From Chryseolinea soli (GTDB taxonomy: Bacteria; Bacteroidota; Bacteroidia; Cytophagales; Cyclobacteriaceae): a stretch of DNA of 64,000 nt. Below are positions 8,861-17,356 of the stretch, piece after piece. The translations under genes and the position numbers were made by a program. Where the stretch lies: contig NZ_CP032382.1 of assembly GCF_003589925.1 (NCBI RefSeq), positions 4,898,001 to 4,962,000 on the forward strand, given 5' to 3'. The notes beneath the pieces were generated by a model that had not been told where the DNA came from, made no database searches, and was given only the letters and a program-made list of their open reading frames with translations. Position 1 is the first letter of the stretch; every line of letters begins with the position of its first letter.

Positions 8861-10390
8861 ATGAAAAAATATAATCACCCCCTTTCTTTTGGCAGTCTGC
8901 TGCTGGCCGCCTGCCTGGTTTGCTCCTCGTGCGACAAGGGATTTGAAGAAATGAACACCAACCCCGACGCATCCCCCGCGGTGACGCCCGGGTACATGTT
9001 CACCAAGGCGCAGTACGACGGAGCCTCCGACTTGCTCGTCCTGCTCATGGGCACCATGCAATACACCACCAGCTACAACGACGTGGCCGGCTTTGGATCC
9101 AAGTATGTGACCAGTCAGAATACGCAAGCCTATGGTTTGTTCACGACCGCCTATCCGAAAGAGATCAACGAGATCGGCGAAGTGATCCGCGCGGTTCAGG
9201 ACGATCCCACCAAGGTGAACTTGCTGTCCGCTGCCCGCGTGTGGCGCGTCTATTGTTTTAGCCGACTCACCGACATGTACGGTGACATTCCGTATTCCGA
9301 AGCCGCCCTCGGCTATGTGAACTCCGTCTACAAACCCAAATACGATGCGCAGGAGTCCATCTATGCCGATATGCTGAAGGAGCTGGACGAAGCCGGGTCC
9401 AGCTTCGACGCTTCCAAGCCCAATTTCGGTAACGCCGACCTCTTGTATAACGGCGACGTTACGAAGTGGAAGAAGTTCACCTATTCACTCATGCTCCGCC
9501 TGGCGATGCGCACGACCAAGGTCCCCAACGCCGGTGCAGAACAGTGGGCGAAGAAAGCGATCGCCGCCGGTGTGATCCGCGACGATGCCGATGTCGCCGA
9601 CATCAGCTACCTCAACACGGGCCAGGTGATCAACCAAAATCCGCTGTCCTACAACCTGCTGAACTCCGACTACATCCGCGCCGACGGCGTGAGCAACACC
9701 GAAGGAGGAAAGTATCAGGAGTCGTTCATCAATTTCCTGAAGACCAACAACGACCCACGCCTGCCGGTGTTGTCGATCGTGTATGTGAACAAATTGCCCG
9801 ACACCACGGTGGCGGTACAGAAAGGCATGCCGGCCACTTTCAGCGCCAAGCCCGCCGATTTTGTGACCTACTCCGAACCCAACCCCAAGACCATCCTGAA
9901 ACTGGATGCCCCCCTGGCCATTCTCACCAACGTGGAAACCAGTTTTCTCTTAGCCGAGGCCGCGCTGAAAGGATGGTATGCTACCGAAACGGCCAGCGAT
10001 CTCTATAGCAACGGCATCCGCGCCGCCATGCGTCAGTGGGCCTTGTTTGGTGCAGGGGGTGTCATCCCCGACGCTAAGATTGAAAAATATGTGAGCGATC
10101 ACGCCCTCAACACGGCGGGAACCGACGACGAGCAGATGGAACAGATCTATACGCAATTCTGGGTGGGTGTTTTCCCCAACGCTGTGGAAGTGTTCAGCAC
10201 CTATCGCCGCACGGGCTACCCGGCGCTGATCCCGAACAACTACGCAGGCAACGCCACCGGTGGGCAGATCTTTCGCCGCATGCTCTATCCGAACACCGAA
10301 CAGAACCTTAACGCACAAAACTACAACGATGCATTGACTCGCCAGGGTAAAGACGATTTCATGACACGGATGTGGTGGGATGCGCAATGA
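8861..10390 (+). CDS. SusD/RagB-family lipoprotein (SusD-like type 2)
   Basis: A 509-residue surface lipoprotein that would cap the SusC barrel and bind substrate. The signal peptide ends in a lipobox (VCSSC), and the mature N-terminus DKGFEEMNTNPDAS matches the SusD-like 2 subgroup, whose members start with a similar FxxxNxNPN/D motif. TPR-like helices typical of SusD fill the middle. It is the last gene of the sigma-FecR-SusC-SusD set and is followed by a strong terminator. Confidence 0.95.
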   Translation: MKKYNHPLSFGSLLLAACLVCSSCDKGFEEMNTNPDASPAVTPGYMFTKAQYDGASDLLVLLMGTMQYTTSYNDVAGFGSKYVTSQNTQAYGLFTTAYPKEINEIGEVIRAVQDDPTKVNLLSAARVWRVYCFSRLTDMYGDIPYSEAALGYVNSVYKPKYDAQESIYADMLKELDEAGSSFDASKPNFGNADLLYNGDVTKWKKFTYSLMLRLAMRTTKVPNAGAEQWAKKAIAAGVIRDDADVADISYLNTGQVINQNPLSYNLLNSDYIRADGVSNTEGGKYQESFINFLKTNNDPRLPVLSIVYVNKLPDTTVAVQKGMPATFSAKPADFVTYSEPNPKTILKLDAPLAILTNVETSFLLAEAALKGWYATETASDLYSNGIRAAMRQWALFGAGGVIPDAKIEKYVSDHALNTAGTDDEQMEQIYTQFWVGVFPNAVEVFSTYRRTGYPALIPNNYAGNATGGQIFRRMLYPNTEQNLNAQNYNDALTRQGKDDFMTRMWWDAQ

Positions 10391-10447
10391 AACGGTTAGT
10401 GAAACATGGTTAGCTTTTAGTTTGGTTTAAATTTCATAGTTAGTTAG

Positions 10448-10492
10448 CCCCGCGGCTTCCTTATCTCACAAGGAAGCGCGGGGATTTTTTTT
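10448..10492 (+). terminator. Rho-independent terminator after SusD
   Basis: A 14-bp GC-rich stem (CCCCGC..GCTTCCTT pairing with AAGGAAGCGCGGGG, one bulged G), loop ATCTCAC, then a run of eight T. It closes the SusCD operon. Confidence 0.9.
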
Positions 10493-10564
10493 GGCTTGCT
10501 TGCTGTGGGAAAAGTTGGTTAAATTCACCCCCTGTGGCCCCCCCTACAAATCAAAATCACACCT

Positions 10565-11323
10565 ATGCCAGCCATCCTCGAAGTAACCAACCTCACGAAG
10601 ACCTACCCAAACGGGGTGAATGCCGTGAAAGGCATTTCCTTTTCGGTGAACAAAGGCGAAGTATTTGGAATTCTCGGTCCCAACGGCGCCGGCAAAACCA
10701 CCACCCTCGAGATGATCGAGGGCCTGCGCCCCATCACGTCGGGCACGGTTTTGCTCGACGGCATTAAGACCGAAGAACAACCTTACCTGATCAAACAGCG
10801 CATCGGCATCCAGCTTCAGTCGTCGGCATTCTTTCAGAACCTGAAGCTCACGGAACTGCTGCAAATGTTTGCCGACCTCTATGGGGCCAAGATCGACACC
10901 GCCCAACTGCTGGCCGACGTGGGCCTGCAAGACAAGGCCGGCTTCCTGGTCAAGAATCTTTCCGGCGGCCAGAAGCAACGGTTTTCCATCGCCACCACCC
11001 TGGTGAACAAACCTGTGATGATCTTCCTCGACGAGCCCACCACCGGCCTCGATCCACAGGCGCGAAGAAACCTGTGGGAACTGATTGCCCAAATCAAAAA
11101 CCGCGGGACCACCGTCATCCTCACGACCCACTACATGGAAGAAGCCTCCTTCCTCTGCAACCGGGTGGCCATCATGGACGACGGAAGGATCGTCGCCCTC
11201 GACACGCCCGATCAACTCATCAAGCAACTGCTGGCCAAAGGCTTCGTGCCCCACACCGAAGTTCCCCCCGCCACACTGGAAGACGTATTCATCGACCTCA
11301 CCGGCAAAACCCTCCGCGACTAA
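10565..11323 (+). CDS. ABC transporter ATP-binding protein (ABC-2 / DrrA-like)
   Basis: 252 residues with Walker A GPNGAGKTT, signature LSGGQKQR, Walker B VMIFLDEPTTGLD and the H-loop TTHYMEEA. This is the nucleotide-binding subunit of an ABC-2 type exporter; its permease follows with the stop codon 1 bp before the permease ATG. DrrA/NatA/CcmA-like ATPases with such partners export drugs, lipids or ions; the substrate here is unknown. Confidence 0.95.
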   Translation: MPAILEVTNLTKTYPNGVNAVKGISFSVNKGEVFGILGPNGAGKTTTLEMIEGLRPITSGTVLLDGIKTEEQPYLIKQRIGIQLQSSAFFQNLKLTELLQMFADLYGAKIDTAQLLADVGLQDKAGFLVKNLSGGQKQRFSIATTLVNKPVMIFLDEPTTGLDPQARRNLWELIAQIKNRGTTVILTTHYMEEASFLCNRVAIMDDGRIVALDTPDQLIKQLLAKGFVPHTEVPPATLEDVFIDLTGKTLRD

Positions 11324-11324
11324 C

Positions 11325-12422
11325 ATGAACCAGAACACCCGCTCATTCCTGGCCCTGACAAAAGCCTCCCTGAAAATGTATTATCGCAACAAAGGGGCGA
11401 TCATTTTCACGTTGCTCATCCCCGTAGCCTTGTTGTCGATGTTTGGCTTTCTGTCTTCCGGCCGCGGTCCGCGCATCCAGGTGGGCCTCACCAACAAGGC
11501 TACCACCGAAATGGCACAACAATTTGTAGCGGCGCTCAAAAGCGTCGAAGCCTTCAACATACGCGAGGCCACCGAAACCGACGCCGCTACGGAACTCGGC
11601 AAAGGCGACATCGATCTCCAGGTGATCATTCCAGAAAACTTTGGCAAGACCGAAGAAGGTAAACCCACAGCCAGCACCATCCAGACCCGTTTCAACAAAG
11701 GCAAACCCCAAAGCGGTCACATGGCCAACATGGTGATCGTCCAGATCGTGACCGGCCTCGACAAGAAGGTGACCAACGCACCCACCGTGCTCGACGTGAA
11801 GAGCGAGGGCGTGGCCGTGAACAACCTCGGCTATTTTGATTTCATCCTCCCCGGCATCTTGTCCATGAGCATCATGCAGCTGGGCATCTTTGGTGTCGCG
11901 TTCAGCTTTGTGGCCATGAAGGCCAGCGGCGCGCTGCGCAGGATCCAGGCCACACCGGTGAAGCCGGTTTACTTTGTGTTTGCACAGGCCACGGTCAGGC
12001 TGTTGGTCACCTTGTCGACGGCTGTTATCTTATTGGTTTTTGGAACCTACTTTTTCGGGTTTCACATGATGGGCAGCTATGTGAATTTTTTTCTGGTCTG
12101 CATCTTCGGCATCCTGATCTTTCTGGGAATCGGTTTTGCCATCGCCGGCTGGGCCCGCGACGAAACCCAGGTCGCCCCGGTGGCCAACCTAATCCAACTC
12201 CCGTTGCTGTTGCTGTCGGGGATATTCTTCTCGCGCGATGGGTTTCCCACCTGGCTTAAAACCATCACCGACTATTCGCCACTCACGTATGTCAGTCATG
12301 CCCTTCGCAAAATAGCAAATGAAGGCGCGGGGTTGACTGAACTTCCCATGGATATGATTGGTATGGGCGTGTGGTTGATAATCGTGTATGCTGTGGCGGT
12401 GAAGTTGTTTCGGTGGGAGTGA
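11325..12422 (+). CDS. ABC-2 type transporter permease
   Basis: 365 residues. One membrane helix near residues 20-42 (GAIIFTLLIPVALLSMFGF) is followed by an extracytoplasmic domain of about 130 residues and then five hydrophobic segments, the ABC2_membrane_3 layout. The start is ATG 11325 (MNQNTRSFLALTKASL), directly after the ATPase stop. An open frame extends back to 11085 but it merely overlaps the ATPase gene out of frame. It forms the exporter with the preceding ATPase. Confidence 0.94.
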   Translation: MNQNTRSFLALTKASLKMYYRNKGAIIFTLLIPVALLSMFGFLSSGRGPRIQVGLTNKATTEMAQQFVAALKSVEAFNIREATETDAATELGKGDIDLQVIIPENFGKTEEGKPTASTIQTRFNKGKPQSGHMANMVIVQIVTGLDKKVTNAPTVLDVKSEGVAVNNLGYFDFILPGILSMSIMQLGIFGVAFSFVAMKASGALRRIQATPVKPVYFVFAQATVRLLVTLSTAVILLVFGTYFFGFHMMGSYVNFFLVCIFGILIFLGIGFAIAGWARDETQVAPVANLIQLPLLLLSGIFFSRDGFPTWLKTITDYSPLTYVSHALRKIANEGAGLTELPMDMIGMGVWLIIVYAVAVKLFRWE

Positions 12423-12551
12423 GGCTGTGGCGGCCCCCCTCAGAGGCTTCGGGGCCGGGCTTTCCGTTTCAAGTCCGTCCGCGCTTGAGCCAACGCACTT
12501 CGGGCTTTCCACTACAATCCCTGGCCGGGTGTCCTCTTATAAACTCTTGAG

Positions 12552-12803
12552 ATGATTCGAGCGGTGATTTATCTTTTCAATCTGCTGCTGATAGCAGTTA
12601 TTATCCAAAGGGTAATTGCCATTGACAATGACAAAGCCCACCTTATCTTTTTATTTTATTACCCTGCGCTATTGTTGCTTAATTTATTGATCGGCGTTGT
12701 TTTAAAAATAGCAAAACGGGAGAGCTACCGGGATTTCTGGCAACTTTGTATTTGGATGGGGTGTTTGTTTATTCCGACATATCTTATTTTGATTTCGCTA
12801 TAA
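12552..12803 (+). CDS. Small three-helix membrane protein, unknown
   Basis: 83 residues made almost entirely of three hydrophobic segments (about 5-22, 31-52 and 64-82) with a short basic loop KIAKRESYRD. No family recognised. It is separated by only 19 bp from the next gene and both are markedly AT-rich compared with the ABC exporter upstream, so they are probably one transcription unit of foreign or fast-evolving origin. Confidence 0.65.
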   Translation: MIRAVIYLFNLLLIAVIIQRVIAIDNDKAHLIFLFYYPALLLLNLLIGVVLKIAKRESYRDFWQLCIWMGCLFIPTYLILISL

Positions 12804-12822
12804 TTGCGATAACGCCTGCACT

Positions 12823-13197
12823 ATGGGTATTTATCTCGAAAATTCTCAGCTCATAACCTATCTAAGATTAGGAAAAAGAATTGAGCAATGGCTTGGAACA
12901 ACAAAGGAACAGGAGGAAACGATTATCAAATGGTTATCAATTGAGTTACAAAAAGATGGATCCTACGGGGTTACGTATCTTGAGGTATTCGATGAGGGAA
13001 ACGAAGATTTCCTGGATATTTATGAGTTTAGCGCGCCTGATCCTGATTTGGAATTTGGAGAAAGTGATTCCTTTGCAACCTGCGAAGAGGCTTTGGAGTT
13101 TTCCCGTCAAAAATACGGTTGCCGTGATGACAAATTTGTAACCGCGGGACAAATTCAAGAAGAATATCGACTATATCTATTGTCGCGAAATGAATAA
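12823..13197 (+). CDS. Acidic soluble protein, unknown
   Basis: 124 residues, acidic, no signal peptide or membrane segment. Charged and aromatic residues alternate in the middle (VTYLEVFDEGNEDFLDIYEF). Not recognised. Its AT-rich composition and pairing with a small membrane protein recall immunity or accessory gene pairs, but no toxin gene is visible nearby. The start ATGGGTATT is preceded by a purine-poor stretch, so translational coupling to the gene before it is possible. Confidence 0.65.
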   Translation: MGIYLENSQLITYLRLGKRIEQWLGTTKEQEETIIKWLSIELQKDGSYGVTYLEVFDEGNEDFLDIYEFSAPDPDLEFGESDSFATCEEALEFSRQKYGCRDDKFVTAGQIQEEYRLYLLSRNE

Positions 13198-13299
13198 CAA
13201 AGTCATAGGTAGAAATTCAGGCAAAGCAAATACGATTTATTCATCGCTTCTACGGTGACGATTCATAAGTAAAGTAATTTGACGTTGCTGCCTCACCCG

Positions 13300-13491
13300 C
13301 TAGACACCCTGACCTCCTTCTTGCTTTCCCGACGCCCGCAACCATCGCTTCAACTCCTCGTGTTCCGCGGGCGCCAGGTAAGCAAATGTCTTTTTATACT
13401 CCTTCCTGAAAAGCCTTCTGCTGAAACTCATTTTCTCCAGGATAATCTTGCAATACTCCAACATACTTTTCTTCAGGTCCTTCCTCCTCAT
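13300..13491 (-). CDS. Small basic protein, conserved-looking (63 aa)
   Basis: 63 residues, highly basic, with the pattern MRRKDLKKSMLEYCKIILEK then FSRRLFRKEYKKTF and a terminal helix EHEELKRWLR. This pattern resembles short conserved Cytophagales proteins I have seen repeatedly but cannot name; function unknown. It lies 63 bp downstream of the deaminase on the same strand, so it is probably the third gene of the Rnk-deaminase operon. Confidence 0.6.
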   Translation of the reverse strand: MRRKDLKKSMLEYCKIILEKMSFSRRLFRKEYKKTFAYLAPAEHEELKRWLRASGKQEGGQGV

Positions 13492-13554
13492 GCTTTTTTC
13501 AATTTATCCGAAAACTGTTTTCTTATGTCAAATTTTCCTGTGGAGCACACGCAC

Positions 13555-14157
13555 CTATCGTTTAATCCAGCCATCATCTCCAGCAAACTTTTCCAGATCT
13601 GACGGTTGCAAAACCAACTCCGGTATGGGCCGGTAGGCGGGATCTTGTTTCAAGGCCTCAGAGACCCTCCGGTTTGATGCGTTTGCAGCTTTCATTTGCG
13701 TGGTGTCCGACGGCATGTAGTACACAATCCTTTCAACATCAACCATGTAAAGCAGCGCCAGGCACATGGGGCATGGTTTGCTGCTCGTGTAGAGCACACT
13801 TCCTTCCAGTGTTGTGGCGCCCGAATAGTTACACGCCGCTTTCACGGCTTCCATTTCCCCGTGTGCCGAGGGATCGATGAGTTGTGCCGACCTGTCGCGC
13901 CCTTCGCCAATAACCTTCCCGTCTTTCACCACCAGGCTTGTTGGAGGCGCGTCATTTGCTGCATCCGTGAACGCAGCACTCATGTTCAAAACCTTTTTCA
14001 TAAAAGCATAGTCCTCTGCGGTGGCGTTGGCTTTCAATTTTGCCATGCGCTGTTGCCGTCGCCTTTGCTGCTCCATCCGACTCGCTGCGTTGTGGTTGAC
14101 ATACGCACCCATAATAAGCAACGTCAGGAGCAAAAGAAATTTCGGTAGCGTCGTCAT
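13555..14157 (-). CDS. Membrane-anchored nucleoside/guanine deaminase-like protein
   Basis: 200 residues of the cytidine/guanine deaminase fold. Zinc-ligand motifs are H99-G-E101 (usually HAE, here HGE) and PCPMC with Cys129 and Cys132. Unusually, an N-terminal hydrophobic segment (about 6-20) is followed by a strongly basic stretch (RMEQQRRRQQRMAKLK). By the positive-inside rule this suggests an anchor with the catalytic domain in the cytoplasm. Its start codon overlaps the stop of the upstream Rnk-like gene (ATGA), indicating translational coupling. Substrate could be guanine or another nucleobase; not determinable here. The Gly for Ala change next to the zinc ligand may be tolerated. Confidence 0.85.
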   Translation of the reverse strand: MTTLPKFLLLLTLLIMGAYVNHNAASRMEQQRRRQQRMAKLKANATAEDYAFMKKVLNMSAAFTDAANDAPPTSLVVKDGKVIGEGRDRSAQLIDPSAHGEMEAVKAACNYSGATTLEGSVLYTSSKPCPMCLALLYMVDVERIVYYMPSDTTQMKAANASNRRVSEALKQDPAYRPIPELVLQPSDLEKFAGDDGWIKR

Positions 14158-14564
14158 AACCAGACGTCACCCACCGATTCCGGTTGATAGGTAACTTTTA
14201 AGATTTGGAAATTCCCATGTCCGCCCGGCACCTTCCACGACACAATATCACCGGCCTGCATGCCCAGCAATGCTGTGCCGATGCTGGAAAATACAGAGAC
14301 TTTCCGCGCGCGATGGTCGGCGTCCTGGGGGTAGGTGATGGTGAGCTCAGCTTCGCGCCGGTTTGAAAGATCTTTCAGCAGCACCCTGGAGTTCATGGTG
14401 ACAACGTTTTCCGGAATCTGTTCCGGCAACACACGTTCAGCATCCCTGAGCGCGCGAAACAATTGCGCTATTACCTCGGGCATCTTGTTGGTTTCGGTTG
14501 AGAAGCCAATCAATCCGGTGAGTCGCTGATAATCATTATCGGTAACCATAATTTTCTTTTCCAT
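14154..14564 (-). CDS. Rnk/GreA-GreB family transcription factor
   Basis: 137 residues from ATG 14564 (MEKKIMVTDNDY); ATG 14570 is an alternative. The short N-terminal helical region and the GreA/B C-terminal domain (SSIGTALLGMQAGDIVSWKV) resemble Rnk-type regulators that bind RNA polymerase without the long GreA coiled coil. A good sigma-54 element at 14589-14604 lies immediately upstream and would lie inside the gene if the longer frame to 14690 were used, which supports the short start. It is the first gene of a leftward set with the deaminase and the 63-residue protein, divergent from the histidine kinase. Confidence 0.85.
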   Translation of the reverse strand: MEKKIMVTDNDYQRLTGLIGFSTETNKMPEVIAQLFRALRDAERVLPEQIPENVVTMNSRVLLKDLSNRREAELTITYPQDADHRARKVSVFSSIGTALLGMQAGDIVSWKVPGGHGNFQILKVTYQPESVGDVWL

Positions 14565-14588
14565 GACCATTCGATTTAAATACACCGT

Positions 14589-14604
14589 TGCAGTATCCAT
14601 GCCA
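14589..14604 (-). promoter_or_regulatory. Sigma-54 type -24/-12 promoter element
   Basis: Reading the minus strand: TGGCAT-GGATA-CTGCA, against the consensus TGGCAC-N5-TTGCA. The GG and GC dinucleotides have the exact 10-base spacing and only two positions differ. Transcription would begin near 14579, 9-15 bases before the Rnk-like start. It lies beside a sigma-54 activator gene pair. Identified by eye. Confidence 0.6.
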
Positions 14605-14778
14605 GACAAACACACCTCTGGCGCCTCCCTTTCCGTGGTGCCGGCGAGCCAGGCCGGCCAAAAACTACTCACTGGGGAGAATCTCTCCACCTGCGGTCTG
14701 CATCGGAAATGGAACGATTTGCTGCATTTAATCCTTCAGTCTTTATACCTTTAATGCATCGAATCCCCAAACTGAAAG

Positions 14779-15888
14779 ATGAATACTACTGACATAAAAC
14801 TGAAAGAAAGGGTCAAAGAGCTGAAATGTCTTTACGACTTATCCAAAATCGCATGGGAGGCCGATAACGATCTGAATGCTATCCTCACCAAGACACTCGC
14901 CATTCTTCCGCAGGCCATGCAGTATCCCGACGTAGCCGAAGTCTGCATTGTCGCAAACAAAGTAAACTACGCCACCAAAGGATTTTCAAAATGTCGCCGT
15001 CCGATGACGACGACGCTCGGAATGGGTAAAAAGAAATACGGAACGATACAGATCGGATACCGGGCTCCCTTAAAAAGCCACCCGGCAAAATATGCCTTCC
15101 TCGCCGAGGAAAAGAACCTGGTCAGGATCGTGGCGCGGGAATTGTCGCTGTTCATTAAACGGGCCTCTATCGAGGAGGAAAAGCAGAAATTGGAGATGCA
15201 ACTGCAGCACTCCGAGCGGCTCGCTTTTGTTGGGGAGCTGTCGGCCGGTATTGCGCACGAATTGAACGAGCCCCTGGGAAGGATATTGGGGTTTGCCCAA
15301 TTGATAAAAAAGACCGGGGCCTTGGATGAACAAAATGAAAGCGACATCGAACGGATCATCAAGGCTTCGCTCTATACGCGCGAGATCATCAAGAAGCTGA
15401 TGATCTTCTCCCGGCAGATGCCGCGCCAGATCAATAGCGTGAACCTCAATACAATCGTGTCCAATATTCTTTACTTTATCGATATCCGTTTTCAAAGCCG
15501 GGGGATAAAAATTGTGGAGAAGCTTGATCCCCACCTTCCGCTGATCCAAGCCGATGAGGTGCAGATGAGCCAGGTGCTGGTCAACCTCATCACGAATGCG
15601 ATTCATGCCATGACGCGCGGCGGCCAGCTCACGGTGACGACCGAACGCAAAACGAACCAGGTTAGCCTGACCGTCAAGGATACGGGCACCGGGATGTCGC
15701 CGGAGGTCAGAAAGAAGATCTTTGAACCCTTCTACTCCACCAAGCCGGTGGGGCAAGGCACCGGCTTGGGGCTTTCCGTGGTGCTGGGGATCGTGGAGGA
15801 TCACAAGGGAAAAATACTCGTGAGCAGCACGGCCGGCAAAGGTTCAAAATTTCAGGTGTTGCTTCCGCTAAAACAGAATGGTAAATGA
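14779..15888 (+). CDS. Sensor histidine kinase (NtrB-like, cytoplasmic)
   Basis: 369 residues, no membrane segment. A GAF-like sensor region covers about 10-125, a coiled linker about 132-150, then the HisKA domain with the phosphoacceptor in LSAGIAHELNEPLGR, and a HATPase domain with N-box QVLVNLITNAIHAM and G-boxes DTGTGMS and GQGTGLGLS. It would phosphorylate the adjacent sigma-54 activator, whose start overlaps this gene's end. The input signal is unknown; the absence of membrane helices suggests a cytoplasmic cue. Divergent from the Rnk-like operon. Confidence 0.93.
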   Translation: MNTTDIKLKERVKELKCLYDLSKIAWEADNDLNAILTKTLAILPQAMQYPDVAEVCIVANKVNYATKGFSKCRRPMTTTLGMGKKKYGTIQIGYRAPLKSHPAKYAFLAEEKNLVRIVARELSLFIKRASIEEEKQKLEMQLQHSERLAFVGELSAGIAHELNEPLGRILGFAQLIKKTGALDEQNESDIERIIKASLYTREIIKKLMIFSRQMPRQINSVNLNTIVSNILYFIDIRFQSRGIKIVEKLDPHLPLIQADEVQMSQVLVNLITNAIHAMTRGGQLTVTTERKTNQVSLTVKDTGTGMSPEVRKKIFEPFYSTKPVGQGTGLGLSVVLGIVEDHKGKILVSSTAGKGSKFQVLLPLKQNGK

Positions 15889-17233
15889 CATGAAGAAAGA
15901 AGAATTTGTTGCGATCAACGTATTGGTGGTGGATGATTCACCGGAAAGTGTGGAACTCATCAAACGCAACCTGCAGTCGAAGGGCTATGCCATCTATACG
16001 GCGCACAATGTTCAATCGGCCATCAAGCTTTTGGGAAGCGTGGCGTTTGACCTGTTGATCACCGATCTGCAAATGCCGGGAGGAAATGGAATCGAATTGG
16101 TGCGCCATACGTCGGAAAATTACAAAGGCATCGGCATTCTTGTGATCACGGGTTTCCCCTCCATTCAGGGAGCAGTTGAATCCATCAAGATCGGCGCGGA
16201 AGAATACCTCGTGAAGTCGTTTACCGACGAGGAATTGTTTACAGCCGTGGAAAGGGTTTTGCACAAGATGCACAAGCAAGCCAGGGCATCCTCCAAACCG
16301 GCGATGCAAAACTTCGGGATCATCGGACATTCCGAGGGGATGAAGAAAGTTTATAACACCATCAACAAGGCTAAACCCACGCGTGCCACCGTCCTGATTC
16401 AAGGCGAAAGCGGCACGGGAAAAGAATTGGTTGCGCGTGCCTTGCACTATGGCGGCCAGGCTTCGGCTGCCCCATTTGTGCCGGTGAACTGTGGCGGGAT
16501 CCCGGACGCGCTCCTGGAGAGCGAACTCTTTGGCTATGTGAAAGGGGCCTTTACGGGCGCCACCGAAACCCGGGCCGGCTTCTTCCAAACCGCCGACGGC
16601 GGCACCATCTTTTTGGATGAGATCAGCAACACGAGTCTGGCCATGCAGGCAAAACTATTGCGCGTGCTCCAGGAGAAGGAATTCTACATGGTGGGATCAA
16701 AAAAGACCCTCAAAGTGAACGTGCGGGTAGTGGCCGCGACCAACGTTGACCTGATGCAGTTGGTGAAGAAAGGACTGTTTCGCGAGGACCTTTACTATCG
16801 CCTGAATATTATTTCCATCGACCTGCCCCCGCTGCGCGAAAGAGGCGACGATCTGCTCGAGCTCATGGATTTCTTCCTGTCGAAATATGTTCATGAGCTA
16901 GGGAAACCACCTATGAAATTTACGCCGAAAGCGCTCCGGGCCATGCAAGCCTATGCGTGGCCGGGAAACGTCCGGGAACTTCAGAATCTTATCCACCGCG
17001 TGGTGATCCTGGCCGAGGACAACAGCATTGACATTCCCGACCTGCCCGAATCGTTTCGCTTTTCGGGGGTCAGAACAAAGGGACTTGACCGGCCCCTGGA
17101 AGATGTTGAACGCGAGTACATCCAGGATGCCTTGGCGGCTCACAAAAATAATATTTCAAAAACGGCCATCGTGCTGGGGATCGATCGGAAGACCCTCCGG
17201 GATAAGCTGAAGAAGTACAAACTGTCTGTTTAG
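15878..17233 (+). CDS. Sigma-54-dependent response regulator (NtrC family)
   Basis: 451 residues: REC domain with phosphoacceptor in LLITDLQMPG and the conserved Lys in YLVKSF (about 12-130), AAA+ domain with Walker A GESGTGKE, the sigma-54 contact loop GAFTGA and Walker B GTIFLDEIS (about 145-385), and a Fis-type helix-turn-helix at the end (KTAIVLGIDRKTLRDKLKKY). The start at 15878 overlaps the kinase gene by 11 bp; ATG 15890 is equally possible. Flanking sigma-54-like elements at 14589 and 17319 and a dyad cluster just after its stop suggest it controls both neighbouring gene sets. Confidence 0.95.
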   Translation: MVNDMKKEEFVAINVLVVDDSPESVELIKRNLQSKGYAIYTAHNVQSAIKLLGSVAFDLLITDLQMPGGNGIELVRHTSENYKGIGILVITGFPSIQGAVESIKIGAEEYLVKSFTDEELFTAVERVLHKMHKQARASSKPAMQNFGIIGHSEGMKKVYNTINKAKPTRATVLIQGESGTGKELVARALHYGGQASAAPFVPVNCGGIPDALLESELFGYVKGAFTGATETRAGFFQTADGGTIFLDEISNTSLAMQAKLLRVLQEKEFYMVGSKKTLKVNVRVVAATNVDLMQLVKKGLFREDLYYRLNIISIDLPPLRERGDDLLELMDFFLSKYVHELGKPPMKFTPKALRAMQAYAWPGNVRELQNLIHRVVILAEDNSIDIPDLPESFRFSGVRTKGLDRPLEDVEREYIQDALAAHKNNISKTAIVLGIDRKTLRDKLKKYKLSV

Positions 17234-17267
17234 TGGTACAAAAAGTACCACTGGTTCAAATTTGACC
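17233..17267. promoter_or_regulatory. Cluster of dyads: candidate activator-binding sites
   Basis: Directly after the activator stop codon, GTGGTAC (17233-17239) and GTACCAC (17245-17251) form a perfect 7-bp dyad with an AAAAA spacer. It is immediately followed by TGGTTCAAATTTGACCA, which contains the 10-bp palindrome TCAAATTTGA. Four TGGT-type half-sites are thus arrayed over about 35 bp, some 70-90 bp upstream of a sigma-54-like element at 17319, a usual distance for NtrC-type enhancer sites. A GGGGC..GCCCC hairpin follows around 17277-17291. The function is inferred. Confidence 0.5.
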
Positions 17268-17318
17268 ACTTCTTTCGGGGCAATTCGCCCCACACTTCCT
17301 TGTTTCGCCGACAATTCA

Positions 17319-17333
17319 TGGTACGGCTTTTGG
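17319..17333 (+). promoter_or_regulatory. Possible sigma-54 -24/-12 element
   Basis: TGGTAC-GGCTT-TTGG has the -24 GG and the right spacing but carries G instead of the usually invariant C of the -12 GC pair. Transcription would start near 17344, just before ATG 17357. Weaker than the element at 14589; judged mainly by its position downstream of the dyad cluster. Confidence 0.35.
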
Positions 17334-17356
17334 GTAGCACCTCCATAAAGCACCTT

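Noticed and set aside
11085..11324. 80-codon N-terminal extension of the ABC-2 permease
   Set aside because: It overlaps the ATPase gene out of frame; the permease family starts at the ATG at 11325.
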